A stretch of DNA of 57,995 nucleotides from assembly GCF_001461035.1 (NCBI RefSeq), contig NZ_LNAM01000079.1, positions 1 through 57,995 of the forward strand, read 5' to 3'. Source of the DNA: Acetivibrio ethanolgignens (GTDB lineage Bacteria > Bacillota > Clostridia > Lachnospirales > Lachnospiraceae). Shown one piece after another: positions 17,144-25,567 of the stretch; positions within the stretch are counted from its first letter, which is position 1; every line of letters begins with the position of its first letter. A program made the translations under genes and the position numbers. The notes under the pieces were generated by a model. That model ran no database searches, had not been told where the DNA came from, and worked only from the letters and a program-made list of their open reading frames with translations.

Positions 17144-17896
17144 ATGCGTATTCAGGATTTATCCAAGTCCTATGACGGAAAAATTGTAGTTGATAGCGTC
17201 AATTTTGAAATTCCCAGAGGAAAGGTACTTTCTATGATTGGTCCAAACGGAGCTGGGAAATCAACTGTTATGGGGATGATTTCCCGCCTGATTGCAAGTG
17301 ATGCTGGTCTGGTGGATTTTGATGGGAAATCCATACAGGCGTGGAAAAGCCGAGAGCTTTCCAAACGTCTTGCTATTTTGACGCAGACGAACAATATACA
17401 AATGAAGCTTACCGTCCGTGAGCTTGTCAATTTTGGACGTTTCCCTTACTCTGGAAACCGTTTGACTGCTGAAGACAATGAAATTATTGATCGCTCTATT
17501 GCCTATATGGAGCTAACCGGTATGCAGGATACGTTTATTGATGAGCTTTCCGGAGGTCAGCGGCAAAGGGCATACATCGCTATGGTTATTGCTCAGGACA
17601 CAGACTATGTGCTTCTTGACGAACCAACAAATAACCTTGATATCTATCATTCTACAAATATGATGAAAATCGTACGCAGGCTCTGTGACGAGCTTGGAAA
17701 GACCGTAATTTTGGTGCTTCATGAAATTAATTATGCGGCCTTTTATTCTGATTACATCTGTGCCTTTGTAGATGGAAAGATAAAAAAATTTGGTACAGTG
17801 CAGGAGGTGATGACAAAGGAAAATCTGGCCCAAATTTACCATGTAGAATTTGAAATCATGAAAATTGAGGGAAAACCTCTTTCTATTTATTACTAA
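17144..17896 (+). CDS. Siderophore ABC transporter ATPase
   Basis: 250 aa: Walker A GPNGAGKST, Q-loop LTQTNNIQMKLTVREL, signature LSGGQRQRAYIAMVIAQ, Walker B YVLLDEPTNNLD and switch His in VLHEINYAAFY. This is the FepC/YclP type. AAGGAGG precedes the ATG, which starts one base after the permease 2 stop. It energises ferric-siderophore import at the inner face of the membrane. Confidence 0.92.
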   Translation: MRIQDLSKSYDGKIVVDSVNFEIPRGKVLSMIGPNGAGKSTVMGMISRLIASDAGLVDFDGKSIQAWKSRELSKRLAILTQTNNIQMKLTVRELVNFGRFPYSGNRLTAEDNEIIDRSIAYMELTGMQDTFIDELSGGQRQRAYIAMVIAQDTDYVLLDEPTNNLDIYHSTNMMKIVRRLCDELGKTVILVLHEINYAAFYSDYICAFVDGKIKKFGTVQEVMTKENLAQIYHVEFEIMKIEGKPLSIYY

Positions 17897-17911
17897 AAAG
17901 GAGACAATACC

Positions 17912-18934
17912 ATGAAGAAATTTTTAACAATTCTATTAACTGGAGCTCTGGCTTTATCCTTAAGTGCATGCGGCAGCAAAACTGACACAGATACTACCGT
18001 ATCTCCAACCAGTTCCTCTGAAGCAACACAGGTGACTTCAGAAGCCCAGGAAGTACCAGACACAGTTACTCTTGACACCTATAATGGTGCCGGTGAAAAA
18101 GCAGCAATTACCTTTCCTTTTCATCCAGAACGTCTGGCTGTTATGGATCTGGCTGCCTTAGATATTCTTGATACTATTGGCTGCGGCGATAAAGTCATAG
18201 GTGTTTCCAAGAGCACCTCCATCGATTATCTGCAAAAATATGTAACCAATGACGAGCTTTTCAATCTGGGTACAATCAAAGAAGTCAACATGGAAGCTCT
18301 TATGGAATGCGAGCCAGATGTCATTTTTATTGGCGGACGTCTTTCCCATATGTATGATGAGTTATCAAAAATCGCACCTGTATATATGGTGAAAACTGAT
18401 ATTGAAACAGGAGTTATCGAAAGCACCTTAAGAAATGCTCAAAACATTGCTTCTTTGTTTGGCCTCCAGGATAGTGTGGCTAATCTTATGAGCAACTATA
18501 CTTCCCGTATAGAAGCTCTGAAAGCCTTTGCCAAAGGAAAAACTTCTATTGTTGGAATGGTCAATGCCGGAGGCTTTGGGCTGCTTGGTAATGATGGCCG
18601 CTGCTCCATCATCGGTAATGAAATTGGATTTGAAAATATCGGGATAGATGCCAGCATTGATACCTCTGCCCATGGTAACGAGGCTTCCTTTGAGTTTGTT
18701 GTAGATAAAAATCCTGATTATATTTTCGCAATGGACAGAGATGCTGCCATTGGAACAGAGGGTGCAAAGCTGGCTGCTGAGGTGTTAGATAACGAACTCA
18801 TTAACATGACCAGTGCTGCTAAAAACGGTAATGTTATCGTTCTTGAGCATTCTAATATCTGGTATACCGCAGAAGGCGGCATTAAGGCTCTTGATATTAT
18901 GCTTTCTGATTTAGAAAATACATTACTGAAATAA
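17912..18934 (+). CDS. Siderophore-binding lipoprotein
   Basis: 340 aa. Lipoprotein signal with lipobox LSAC (cysteine at residue 20) and a Ser/Thr-rich linker, then a periplasmic-binding fold of the FatB/YclQ/VctP type: PERLAVMDLAALDILDTIGC, EALMECEPDVIFIGGR, and NPDYIFAMDRDAAIGT near the end. It captures the ferric siderophore outside the membrane and hands it to the permeases. AAGGAG precedes the start. The position at the end of the operon is usual for yclNOPQ-type loci. Confidence 0.92.
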   Translation: MKKFLTILLTGALALSLSACGSKTDTDTTVSPTSSSEATQVTSEAQEVPDTVTLDTYNGAGEKAAITFPFHPERLAVMDLAALDILDTIGCGDKVIGVSKSTSIDYLQKYVTNDELFNLGTIKEVNMEALMECEPDVIFIGGRLSHMYDELSKIAPVYMVKTDIETGVIESTLRNAQNIASLFGLQDSVANLMSNYTSRIEALKAFAKGKTSIVGMVNAGGFGLLGNDGRCSIIGNEIGFENIGIDASIDTSAHGNEASFEFVVDKNPDYIFAMDRDAAIGTEGAKLAAEVLDNELINMTSAAKNGNVIVLEHSNIWYTAEGGIKALDIMLSDLENTLLK

Positions 18935-18982
18935 AAATGAGGGGCTGTTGGTAAATAGCGATTTTTAGTCCCTTTCCTTGCA

Positions 18983-19055
18983 AAATAGGAATCTCCTATA
19001 GGCTTCCGTGTTTTTCAACATCTGTTTTTCTATGGGAGATTCCTATTTCTTTTTA
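18983..19055 (+). terminator. Long stem-loop after siderophore operon
   Basis: AAATAGGAATCTCCTATAG (18983-19001) pairs with CTATGGGAGATTCCTATTT (19030-19048) with a single wobble; the loop is 28 nt and CTTTTTAT follows. The 19-bp stem is longer than a normal terminator and could also be a small mobile hairpin repeat, but the T-run and position support termination. Confidence 0.7.
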
Positions 19056-19187
19056 TACAAAGTATTTTAGAGCACAAAAATCCCTTGGTCTTACATTTTG
19101 AAAGCACACGAGCTCCAGTTTTCTCTTGCTATTCCTCTGCTTTCTTCTTATAATAATTCTATTAATAACTGCAAAGGAGCTATCCCA

Positions 19188-19796
19188 ATGACAAAAGAAC
19201 CTTCCGGCACAATCCGCATGGCAGCACCATCTGATACTGAAATGCTGCTTGCCATCTATAATCCCTATATTACAGATACCACAATTACCTTTGAATATGA
19301 GCCTCTCCCCACAGAGGTCTTTCAAAAACGGTTGGAGACTGTTCTGGAGCATTTTCCCTGGCTGGTCTATGAAGAAAACGGTCAGATTCTTGGCTATGCC
19401 TATGCTTCCCCCTTCCATGAAAGAGCAGCCTACTCCTGGGACTGCGATTTGTCCATCTATTTAAGCCAGAACTGCCAGGGGCAGGGCATCGGCGAAAAGC
19501 TTCTATCTGCACTGGAGCTTCTTTTAAAGGAGCAGGGCTATTACAATATCTATTCTCTGATTACCGACCCAAATCCTTCCAGTGTTGCCTTTCATAAAAA
19601 GCACGGCTTTACAGAAGAAGGACTTCATCAAAACACTGGCTACAAATTTGGCCAATGGCTGGGAGTCCGCCTTATGGTAAAAAAAATCGGAGACTTTACA
19701 AAGTCCCCGACTCCAATCAAAAATATCCATGAAATACCTTATAAGGAGCTCTTAAAAGCCATTCCTTATGCTTCAAATAAATCGCCAGATAGATAG
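19188..19796 (+). CDS. GNAT N-acetyltransferase, phosphinothricin-acetyltransferase-like
   Basis: 202 aa. It has IRMAAPSDTEMLLAIYNPYI at the start, the acetyl-CoA loop QNCQGQGIGEKLLSALE, and ITDPNPSSVAFHKKHGF, the typical GNAT motif B of the PAT/bar subfamily. Such enzymes acetylate small amines, including methionine sulfoximine-like compounds. The start follows AAAGGAG by 9 bp; a longer frame upstream lacks a site. A Lys/Pro tail extends past the usual end and overlaps the 3' end of convergent cysK by 31 bp. Confidence 0.85.
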   Translation: MTKEPSGTIRMAAPSDTEMLLAIYNPYITDTTITFEYEPLPTEVFQKRLETVLEHFPWLVYEENGQILGYAYASPFHERAAYSWDCDLSIYLSQNCQGQGIGEKLLSALELLLKEQGYYNIYSLITDPNPSSVAFHKKHGFTEEGLHQNTGYKFGQWLGVRLMVKKIGDFTKSPTPIKNIHEIPYKELLKAIPYASNKSPDR

Positions 19797-20695
19797 CGTT
19801 CTCCTCCATCCGTACAAATAACTACAATCCGTTTCTCTTTATTTTCCGGGCGGACTGCCAGACATACTGCGGCATGGATAGCCGCCCCGGAAGAAATGCC
19901 TAGTAAAAGACCCTCGGTTTTCGCAGCCTCTCTGGCTGCCTGATAGGCTTCCTCATCCTTTACCGCAATTACTTCATCAATTAAATTACGATTTAAATTC
20001 TTAGGAATAAATCCCGCACCAATTCCCTGAAGCTTATGTGGTCCTGGTTTTCCTCCTGACAAAACAGGCGAACCTGCCGGCTCTACTGCTACTATCTTAA
20101 TCCCAGGATTCTTTTCCTTCAGCTTCGCTCCAGTGCCGGTAAGAGTACCTCCCGTTCCCACAGAAGCCACCAGAATATCCACCCTTCCATCCGTATCTCT
20201 CCAGATTTCCTCCGCTGTTGTCTCATAATGGGCCCTGGGATTGGCCGGATTTTCAAACTGCTGTACAATCACAGCATTTCCGTATTCCTTCTTTAATTCC
20301 TCTGCCTTCCTGATAGCTCCTGCCATCCCTTCTATCCCCGGTGTCAATACTACCTCTGCTCCCAGGGCTGCTACGATTTTTCTCCGCTCTATCGACATGG
20401 TCTCCGGCATCGTAAGCACCAGCTTAAGCCCCTTTAGCACAGCTACAAAAGCAAGGCCGATTCCTGTATTACCACTGGTCGGTTCAATCAGAACTGTGGC
20501 TTGATTAATAGCTCCGTTCCTTATCCCTTCCTCCACCATAAAAAGAGCAGCTCTGTCCTTGGCACTTCCCAAGGGATTAAAATATTCCAGCTTTGCCAGA
20601 ATTTCTGCCTTTGCCCCATATTTTTTCCCATATCGTGAAAGCTCAAGCAGTGGCGTATTTCCTACCAGATCTGTTAATGCTTTTGCAATTTTCAC
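19766..20695 (-). CDS. cysK: Cysteine synthase (O-acetylserine sulfhydrylase)
   Basis: 309 aa PLP enzyme that makes cysteine from O-acetylserine and sulfide. The PLP lysine is in NPLGSAKDRAAL, the substrate loop is EPTSGNTGIGLA, and the phosphate loop is GTGGTLTGTG; the end TDGGERYLSGDLF is typical. GTG at 20695 is preferred because GGAGG lies 8 bp ahead; the in-frame ATG at 20710 includes that GGAGG and has no site of its own. A possible TACAAT -10 lies upstream. No T-box or SAM riboswitch was seen in the short leader. Confidence 0.93.
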   Translation of the reverse strand: MKIAKALTDLVGNTPLLELSRYGKKYGAKAEILAKLEYFNPLGSAKDRAALFMVEEGIRNGAINQATVLIEPTSGNTGIGLAFVAVLKGLKLVLTMPETMSIERRKIVAALGAEVVLTPGIEGMAGAIRKAEELKKEYGNAVIVQQFENPANPRAHYETTAEEIWRDTDGRVDILVASVGTGGTLTGTGAKLKEKNPGIKIVAVEPAGSPVLSGGKPGPHKLQGIGAGFIPKNLNRNLIDEVIAVKDEEAYQAAREAAKTEGLLLGISSGAAIHAAVCLAVRPENKEKRIVVICTDGGERYLSGDLFEA

Positions 20696-20817
20696 CCCGT
20701 TTACCTCCATATCTCATTTTTCCTATTGTACCCCATTCCTCTCCACGGAGCAATAGTTAATTTTCCCCTCTTTTTTACCGATATAATAATATAGTGTAAA
20801 AGAAATGAGGTATTTTT

Positions 20818-22578
20818 ATGGCTATCAATCACACACCACTGACTTCTGGTGCCTCTTCTTCCCAGAAATCAGCCTCCCAAACAGCCTCCAGGAGCATCGG
20901 CAGCATGAGCAATCCTGGAAGAACCACACCTGTAAGGGCTCTGTCTATCGGACAGACCATCCGTGGCGAGGTCACAGATTTAAGAAACCACCAGGCCACT
21001 ATTACCATGGAGGATGGCACACAGGTAACAGCCCGGCTGGAAAATGCTTCCCAGCTTTCCATCGGAGATATTGCTTCCTTTGAAGTTCAGGATATGAACT
21101 CCTCAAGCATTATTCTGAAGCTGCTTCCAATGAGTAAGGGGCTGGTGGCTGGCAATGCTATTATGAAGGCTCTGGAGGAAGCAGGACTCCCCCGCAATGA
21201 AAAGAACATTGCCATTGTCCGGCAGCTGATTGACCATCAAATGCCAATTAACAAGCAGTCTATCCAGCTTCTTCTTCGACAGTCCTATCAATTCAAGGAT
21301 GCTGACTTAGGTACACTGGTATTGATGAACCGTCATCATATTCCTGTGACGGAGGGCAATGTCTCCCAGTTCCAGGCTTACCAGAATCACGAGCATCCCA
21401 TGCTTACCAAAATTGCCGATATGGCCCAGGAAATACCAGCCCTTTTGTCGGAGCTTACAAAGGAAAATCCTGGTGAGGTTCTTGCTCTTTTTGGAAAAGA
21501 GCTTTTGTCTATCCTTCCACAGAAGGTCTCTGCATATGGCCATAGCCCGGCTCTTCCAATAGATTTTCTATCTCCTGAGGAACGAGAGGCTCTTGCCAGC
21601 TTATTTCCGGAGGAGACCCTTCCAGAGGAAGCAAGAGAAATGCTTCTAAAGGGTTCTGCTTCTACCAGGGCCGTCCTTTCCCTGCTTCCCGAAGAAGCTC
21701 AGACCCATCCTCTGGCAGCCCTTTTATCAGAGCATCTGGCAGATTATCAGTCTGAAACCGGACAGCTGATATCCTTACTAACACCGGAGCAGCTGTCCGA
21801 CTTTAGAGATCTGACAAAGGATTTCTCTCTGCCTCTTCCTCTAAAGTCGCAGATTGCCTCTGGAGAAGCCTCTGCCGGTGAAGTCCTGGCAGCTATCCGT
21901 GATGCCCTGTCATCTCTTTCCGGTCAGCAGGTTACTAAGCTCTTCCAGGCCCCTTCCTTTCAGGAGCTTTTACAACAGAATATTCTGTCCGGCTGGACGC
22001 TGAGCACAAAGGATCTTGTAAAAGAAAAATCCATAGAACGGCTCTACGAATCCATACAGAAGGATTTCGCTGCCCTGGAGCGGCTGCTTAAAGGTGCCCT
22101 GCCTGACAGTGAAGCTGCTGCCTCCGTAAGTGCAAAGGCCCAGAACCTACAGCAGAACATGGATTTTATGAATGTTTTAAATCAGTTCTTCCCTTATGTC
22201 CAGCTTCCACTGCAATTGAAAGAGCAGCTGACCCATGGAGATTTGTATGTTTTCACGAAAAAGAAAGATCTGGCAAAGAAAAAGGATTCTCTAAGCGTTC
22301 TTCTGCACCTGGATATGGAGCAGCTGGGGCCCCTGGATATCCATCTTTCCATGAACCGAAGTGAAATCTCCTCCACCTTTTATGTCGAAGACCGCTCGGT
22401 AGAACGGCTTCTTAAGACAAACATCGAGGAGCTTACGAAGGCTCTCAGCGAAAAGGGCTACCAGCTTACCTCCTCCTTCTCCATCCGGGAGCGTTCCCTA
22501 GATATCATTAAGGATTTCATAGAAAAGGATGGAGCTCCGGCAGGGATGAAACGCTACTCTTTTGATATCCGTGCTTAA
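20818..22578 (+). CDS. FliK-C-like protein of unknown role
   Basis: 586 aa. The N-terminal 30 residues are Ser/Thr-rich. An OB-like segment follows (IGQTIRGEVTDLRNHQATIT, then ARLENASQLSIGDIASFEV). The middle is long and helical, rich in LLPEE and LLSE. The C-terminal 110 residues (LHLDMEQLGPLDIHLSMN, then RLLKTNIEELTKALSEKGY) match the FliK hook-length-control C-terminal fold. No flagellar genes are nearby. Similar proteins exist in Lachnospiraceae without a known job. It is transcribed alone or with the AI-2E permease gene that starts 67 bp after its stop. Confidence 0.7.
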   Translation: MAINHTPLTSGASSSQKSASQTASRSIGSMSNPGRTTPVRALSIGQTIRGEVTDLRNHQATITMEDGTQVTARLENASQLSIGDIASFEVQDMNSSSIILKLLPMSKGLVAGNAIMKALEEAGLPRNEKNIAIVRQLIDHQMPINKQSIQLLLRQSYQFKDADLGTLVLMNRHHIPVTEGNVSQFQAYQNHEHPMLTKIADMAQEIPALLSELTKENPGEVLALFGKELLSILPQKVSAYGHSPALPIDFLSPEEREALASLFPEETLPEEAREMLLKGSASTRAVLSLLPEEAQTHPLAALLSEHLADYQSETGQLISLLTPEQLSDFRDLTKDFSLPLPLKSQIASGEASAGEVLAAIRDALSSLSGQQVTKLFQAPSFQELLQQNILSGWTLSTKDLVKEKSIERLYESIQKDFAALERLLKGALPDSEAAASVSAKAQNLQQNMDFMNVLNQFFPYVQLPLQLKEQLTHGDLYVFTKKKDLAKKKDSLSVLLHLDMEQLGPLDIHLSMNRSEISSTFYVEDRSVERLLKTNIEELTKALSEKGYQLTSSFSIRERSLDIIKDFIEKDGAPAGMKRYSFDIRA

Positions 22579-22644
22579 ATACTATTGTTTTTTGGCAATT
22601 TTCATGCTATAGTAGCAATAAATTCTTTATAGTGGGAGGCTCTT

Positions 22645-23784
22645 ATGAATTTAGATAAAGATACAATAAAGAAACTTCGGGGACTGATTTTTTTTACCGT
22701 TTTTCTCCTGGCAGCTATGCTAAACCTGTCTTTCATCGGAACCGGAATCCGCACCCTGTTTAAGTTGATTTTTCCTTTTCTTTTGGGCGGCTGCATTGCC
22801 TTTATTTTAAATGTGCCAATGTCTGCCCTGGAAAATAAATTGTTTCACCAGATAAAATCAAAGGGACTGCGTCGAGGGCTTAGCCTTGTCAGTGCTCTTT
22901 TATTAGTTATTGGCATTATATTTATTGTCATGTTCCTTGTAATTCCTGAGCTGGGAACTACCTTCCTTTCCTTAAGCAAAAGTGTTCCTGTCTTTGTAGA
23001 AAGGCTTTTACTGAAGGCTGAACAGCTTTTCCACGAAAATCCGCAGATTGTTGAAAAGCTGCAGACCATCGAATTTAACTGGGAAGCCATTTTTAACGGT
23101 TTCCTTGGCTTTTTCAAAAACGGTGCCGGCAATTTTCTTGGCTCTACCGTCAACGTTGCCATGAATATCGTCAGCAGCGTGACCGCCTTTTTTATTGCCC
23201 TTGTTTTTTCCTTCTATATCCTTCTTCAAAAGGAAAAGCTGGGGCGACAGTCCAAAATGATTCTGGCAGCCTTTCTGCCGGATAAATATTATGAACGGAT
23301 TTTAAAAATCGCCTCTCTCACTTACACTACCTTTGCAAGCTTTTTATCAGGCCAGTGTATTGAGGCTGTTATCCTGGGAAGTATGTTCTTTGTTACCATG
23401 AGCATTTTACGTTTCCCTTATGCCCTGTTAATCGGTGTCCTGATTGCCTTTACCGCCCTGATTCCGATTTTTGGTGCCTTTATCGGCTGCATTGTCGGCA
23501 CCTTCCTCATTCTGATGGTTTCCCCAATGCAGGCATTATGGTTCATTGTTTTATTCAATGTTCTTCAACAGATTGAAGGAAATCTTATTTATCCAAAAGT
23601 CGTTGGCGGCTCTGTCGGCCTTCCATCCATGTGGGTCCTGGTAGCAGTTACCCTGGGTGCCAATACAATGGGTGTCGCTGGTATGCTGATTTTTATTCCT
23701 CTGACCTCAGTTATCTATGCACTGTTCAGAGAAACGGTGTATCAGAGACTTAAGGTACGAAAAAAAGACCCTGCAAAGCTTTAG
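22645..23784 (+). CDS. AI-2E family transporter (PerM/UPF0118)
   Basis: 379 aa with about eight helices. Family landmarks are FLLGGCIAFILNVPMSALEN early, SGQCIEAVILGSMFFVTMSI, ALIPIFGAFIGCIVGTFLIL and QIEGNLIYPKVVGGSVGLP. Members export small molecules or act as Na+/H+ antiporters; the substrate cannot be told from sequence. GTGGGAGG precedes the ATG. A strong terminator follows. Confidence 0.9.
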   Translation: MNLDKDTIKKLRGLIFFTVFLLAAMLNLSFIGTGIRTLFKLIFPFLLGGCIAFILNVPMSALENKLFHQIKSKGLRRGLSLVSALLLVIGIIFIVMFLVIPELGTTFLSLSKSVPVFVERLLLKAEQLFHENPQIVEKLQTIEFNWEAIFNGFLGFFKNGAGNFLGSTVNVAMNIVSSVTAFFIALVFSFYILLQKEKLGRQSKMILAAFLPDKYYERILKIASLTYTTFASFLSGQCIEAVILGSMFFVTMSILRFPYALLIGVLIAFTALIPIFGAFIGCIVGTFLILMVSPMQALWFIVLFNVLQQIEGNLIYPKVVGGSVGLPSMWVLVAVTLGANTMGVAGMLIFIPLTSVIYALFRETVYQRLKVRKKDPAKL

Positions 23785-23800
23785 ATACTTCCTATCGAAT

Positions 23801-23839
23801 AAAAAAGGGAATGCCTGAATACCAAGCGTTCCCCTTTTC
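23801..23839. terminator. Bidirectional terminator
   Basis: AAAAAAGGGAATGC and GCGTTCCCCTTTT form a stem with T-runs on both strands, between the AI-2E gene and the convergent ATPase pseudogene. Confidence 0.8.
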
Positions 23840-23842
23840 TTT

Positions 23843-24609
23843 TTAACCTTCCTCACACCACTGCTTATACTCCTCCAGTCTTTGAATAAATCCGCTAAAC
23901 TCCGGTACAGTAAAATCCAGTTCTTTATATCTGATAGGATATATAATACCTTTACTAATTAACTGTGCTCTTGTAGTAGATATAGAGCTTACATTTTTAT
24001 GAAGATTTTTTGCTATATTTGAGATTGTGCATGGCAATTCCTGACATTTAACCATAGCAAATACAAATTTTTGATTGTTCCGCTGTTAATGAACTAATCT
24101 CTTTATATAAAAACAACCTCTCCGAATATGATTTTTCATCTGATAGCATCTTATATATTTTGGGCAATCCTGCTCCAATAACCATTACCGGATATCCTAA
24201 TTAATTTGTACGATGCAAAGCTGCAATCAAAGAGCCAAGCTCCTTTGGCTTCATATACTGAATTTCATCAATAAATAAGCAAATTGGAGTCTCTGACTTG
24301 TATGCAGTTTCTCCATTTATTGTAAATACTTCTGTCAAGCTTTGAGTTAAATTAGTCGATTTATATATTTCTTTCTTCTACTTCTATATGTTTACAAAAT
24401 ATGTCCTTATCCTCTGCTATTTTCTGCAATTTATTTATAAGTACAGTTTTTCCAACACCTCTTAATCCACTGAAAATTATAGATTGTATTGGTATATTCA
24501 TAGTAAGTGCATCAAACATCTGCTCAACATTTTCTATATCTTCCTCACGTCCAGCAAGATAAGTTGGCATTAATCCTGCACCAGGTCTATATGGATTAAC
24601 TTTAAACAT
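23843..24609 (-). pseudogene. Archaeal-type ATP-binding protein (ATPase/wHTH), decayed
   Basis: Pieces of one gene lie in order on the minus strand. The start MFKVNPYRPGAGLMPTYLAG with Walker A SGLRGVGKT is intact to EERN, then a stop. The next piece (LICLFIDEIQYMKPKELGSL, ALHRTN) carries Walker B but has a TAA where a Gln codon is expected before LGYPVMVIGAGLPKIYKML. The final piece (MVKCQELPCTISNIAKNL to EEYKQWCEEG) is the C-terminal winged helix. Two internal segments seem deleted, after EERN and after SLTAEQSK. AGAGGTGA precedes the original start. Length is about 255 codons instead of roughly 380. Confidence 0.8.
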
Positions 24610-24783
24610 AAAATCACCTCTAACCACAGTATTACATATCGATGCGCTTTTGTCAACTTCTCTACGTGCTTTACCGCAATATAAATCTTTCTTCAAGCAT
24701 TCCGATAAAATAGTAAATAATAAGTATATTAAAATCTCCGCATTTCTGGTAAAATAGTCTTAAATGTTGAAAGGAGGAATTTT

Positions 24784-25539
24784 ATGTATCTGGTCGGCAT
24801 TACCGCTCTTGGCGTTGGCGGTGCCACAGTATTTGGAGCCTTACTTGGATTCTTATTTAAGCGAATTCCACACAAATGGAACGATGCCATTCTCAGCTTT
24901 GCCGCGGGTATCATGCTGGCAGCCGCTGTTCTTGGACTGATTCTTCCTTCTTTGGAAGCTGGCGAAAAAAACGGTGTATGGATTACAGCTCTTGGCATCC
25001 TCTGCGGTGCTTTGTTTCTTAATTTTACAGACCGTTTCACTCCACATCTGCACAATATTGCCGGAATTGACAGAGAAACCCACGAAAATAACCAGTCCCT
25101 GGATAAGGTTCTTCTCTTCGTTATGGCAATTGCCATTCATAATCTGCCGGAAGGCCTGGCAGCGGGAGTTGGCTTTGGTGGAGGTGATGTGGGTAATGCA
25201 ATTACCGTAGCCCTTGGTATCGCCCTGCAGAATATTCCAGAGGGTATGGTCATTATCTCACCTCTTCTTTTAAGCGGTGTCAGCAAGAAAAGAACACTTC
25301 TCATAGCCTCCTTTACTGGTGTTATTGAGATTATCGGAACCTTTATCGGCTTTTTCGCCGTAGCGGTTTCTACTTCCATACTGCCATTTGCCCTTGCCTT
25401 TGCAGGGGGCACCATGCTTTATGTCATCAGCGATGAGATGATTCCTGAAACCCACAGCCATTCCTATGAACGGATGGCAACCTATTCTCTGCTTTTGGGC
25501 TTCATCGTTATGATGATACTTGATTTCTATTTGGGATAA
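24784..25539 (+). CDS. ZIP-family divalent metal transporter
   Basis: 251 aa, eight helices. Metal-binding helix signatures AIAIHNLPEGLAAGVGFG and LGIALQNIPEGMVI are present, as is SFAAGIMLAAAVLGLILPSLE, all typical of ZupT-like ZIP importers of zinc and related ions. AAAGGAGG lies 7 bp before the ATG. The D-aminoacylase gene starts 28 bp after its stop, so they may be co-transcribed, but no functional link is evident. Confidence 0.92.
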   Translation: MYLVGITALGVGGATVFGALLGFLFKRIPHKWNDAILSFAAGIMLAAAVLGLILPSLEAGEKNGVWITALGILCGALFLNFTDRFTPHLHNIAGIDRETHENNQSLDKVLLFVMAIAIHNLPEGLAAGVGFGGGDVGNAITVALGIALQNIPEGMVIISPLLLSGVSKKRTLLIASFTGVIEIIGTFIGFFAVAVSTSILPFALAFAGGTMLYVISDEMIPETHSHSYERMATYSLLLGFIVMMILDFYLG

Positions 25540-25567
25540 TAAATAATTATATAAGGGGATGTAACTA

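Noticed and set aside
20696-20817. Cys/Met riboswitch upstream of cysK
   Set aside because: The space is only about 120 bp shared with a divergent gene and shows no SAM or T-box signature.
24853-25461. Minus-strand frames opposite the ZIP transporter
   Set aside because: They are antisense to a clear ZIP gene and have no ribosome binding sites.
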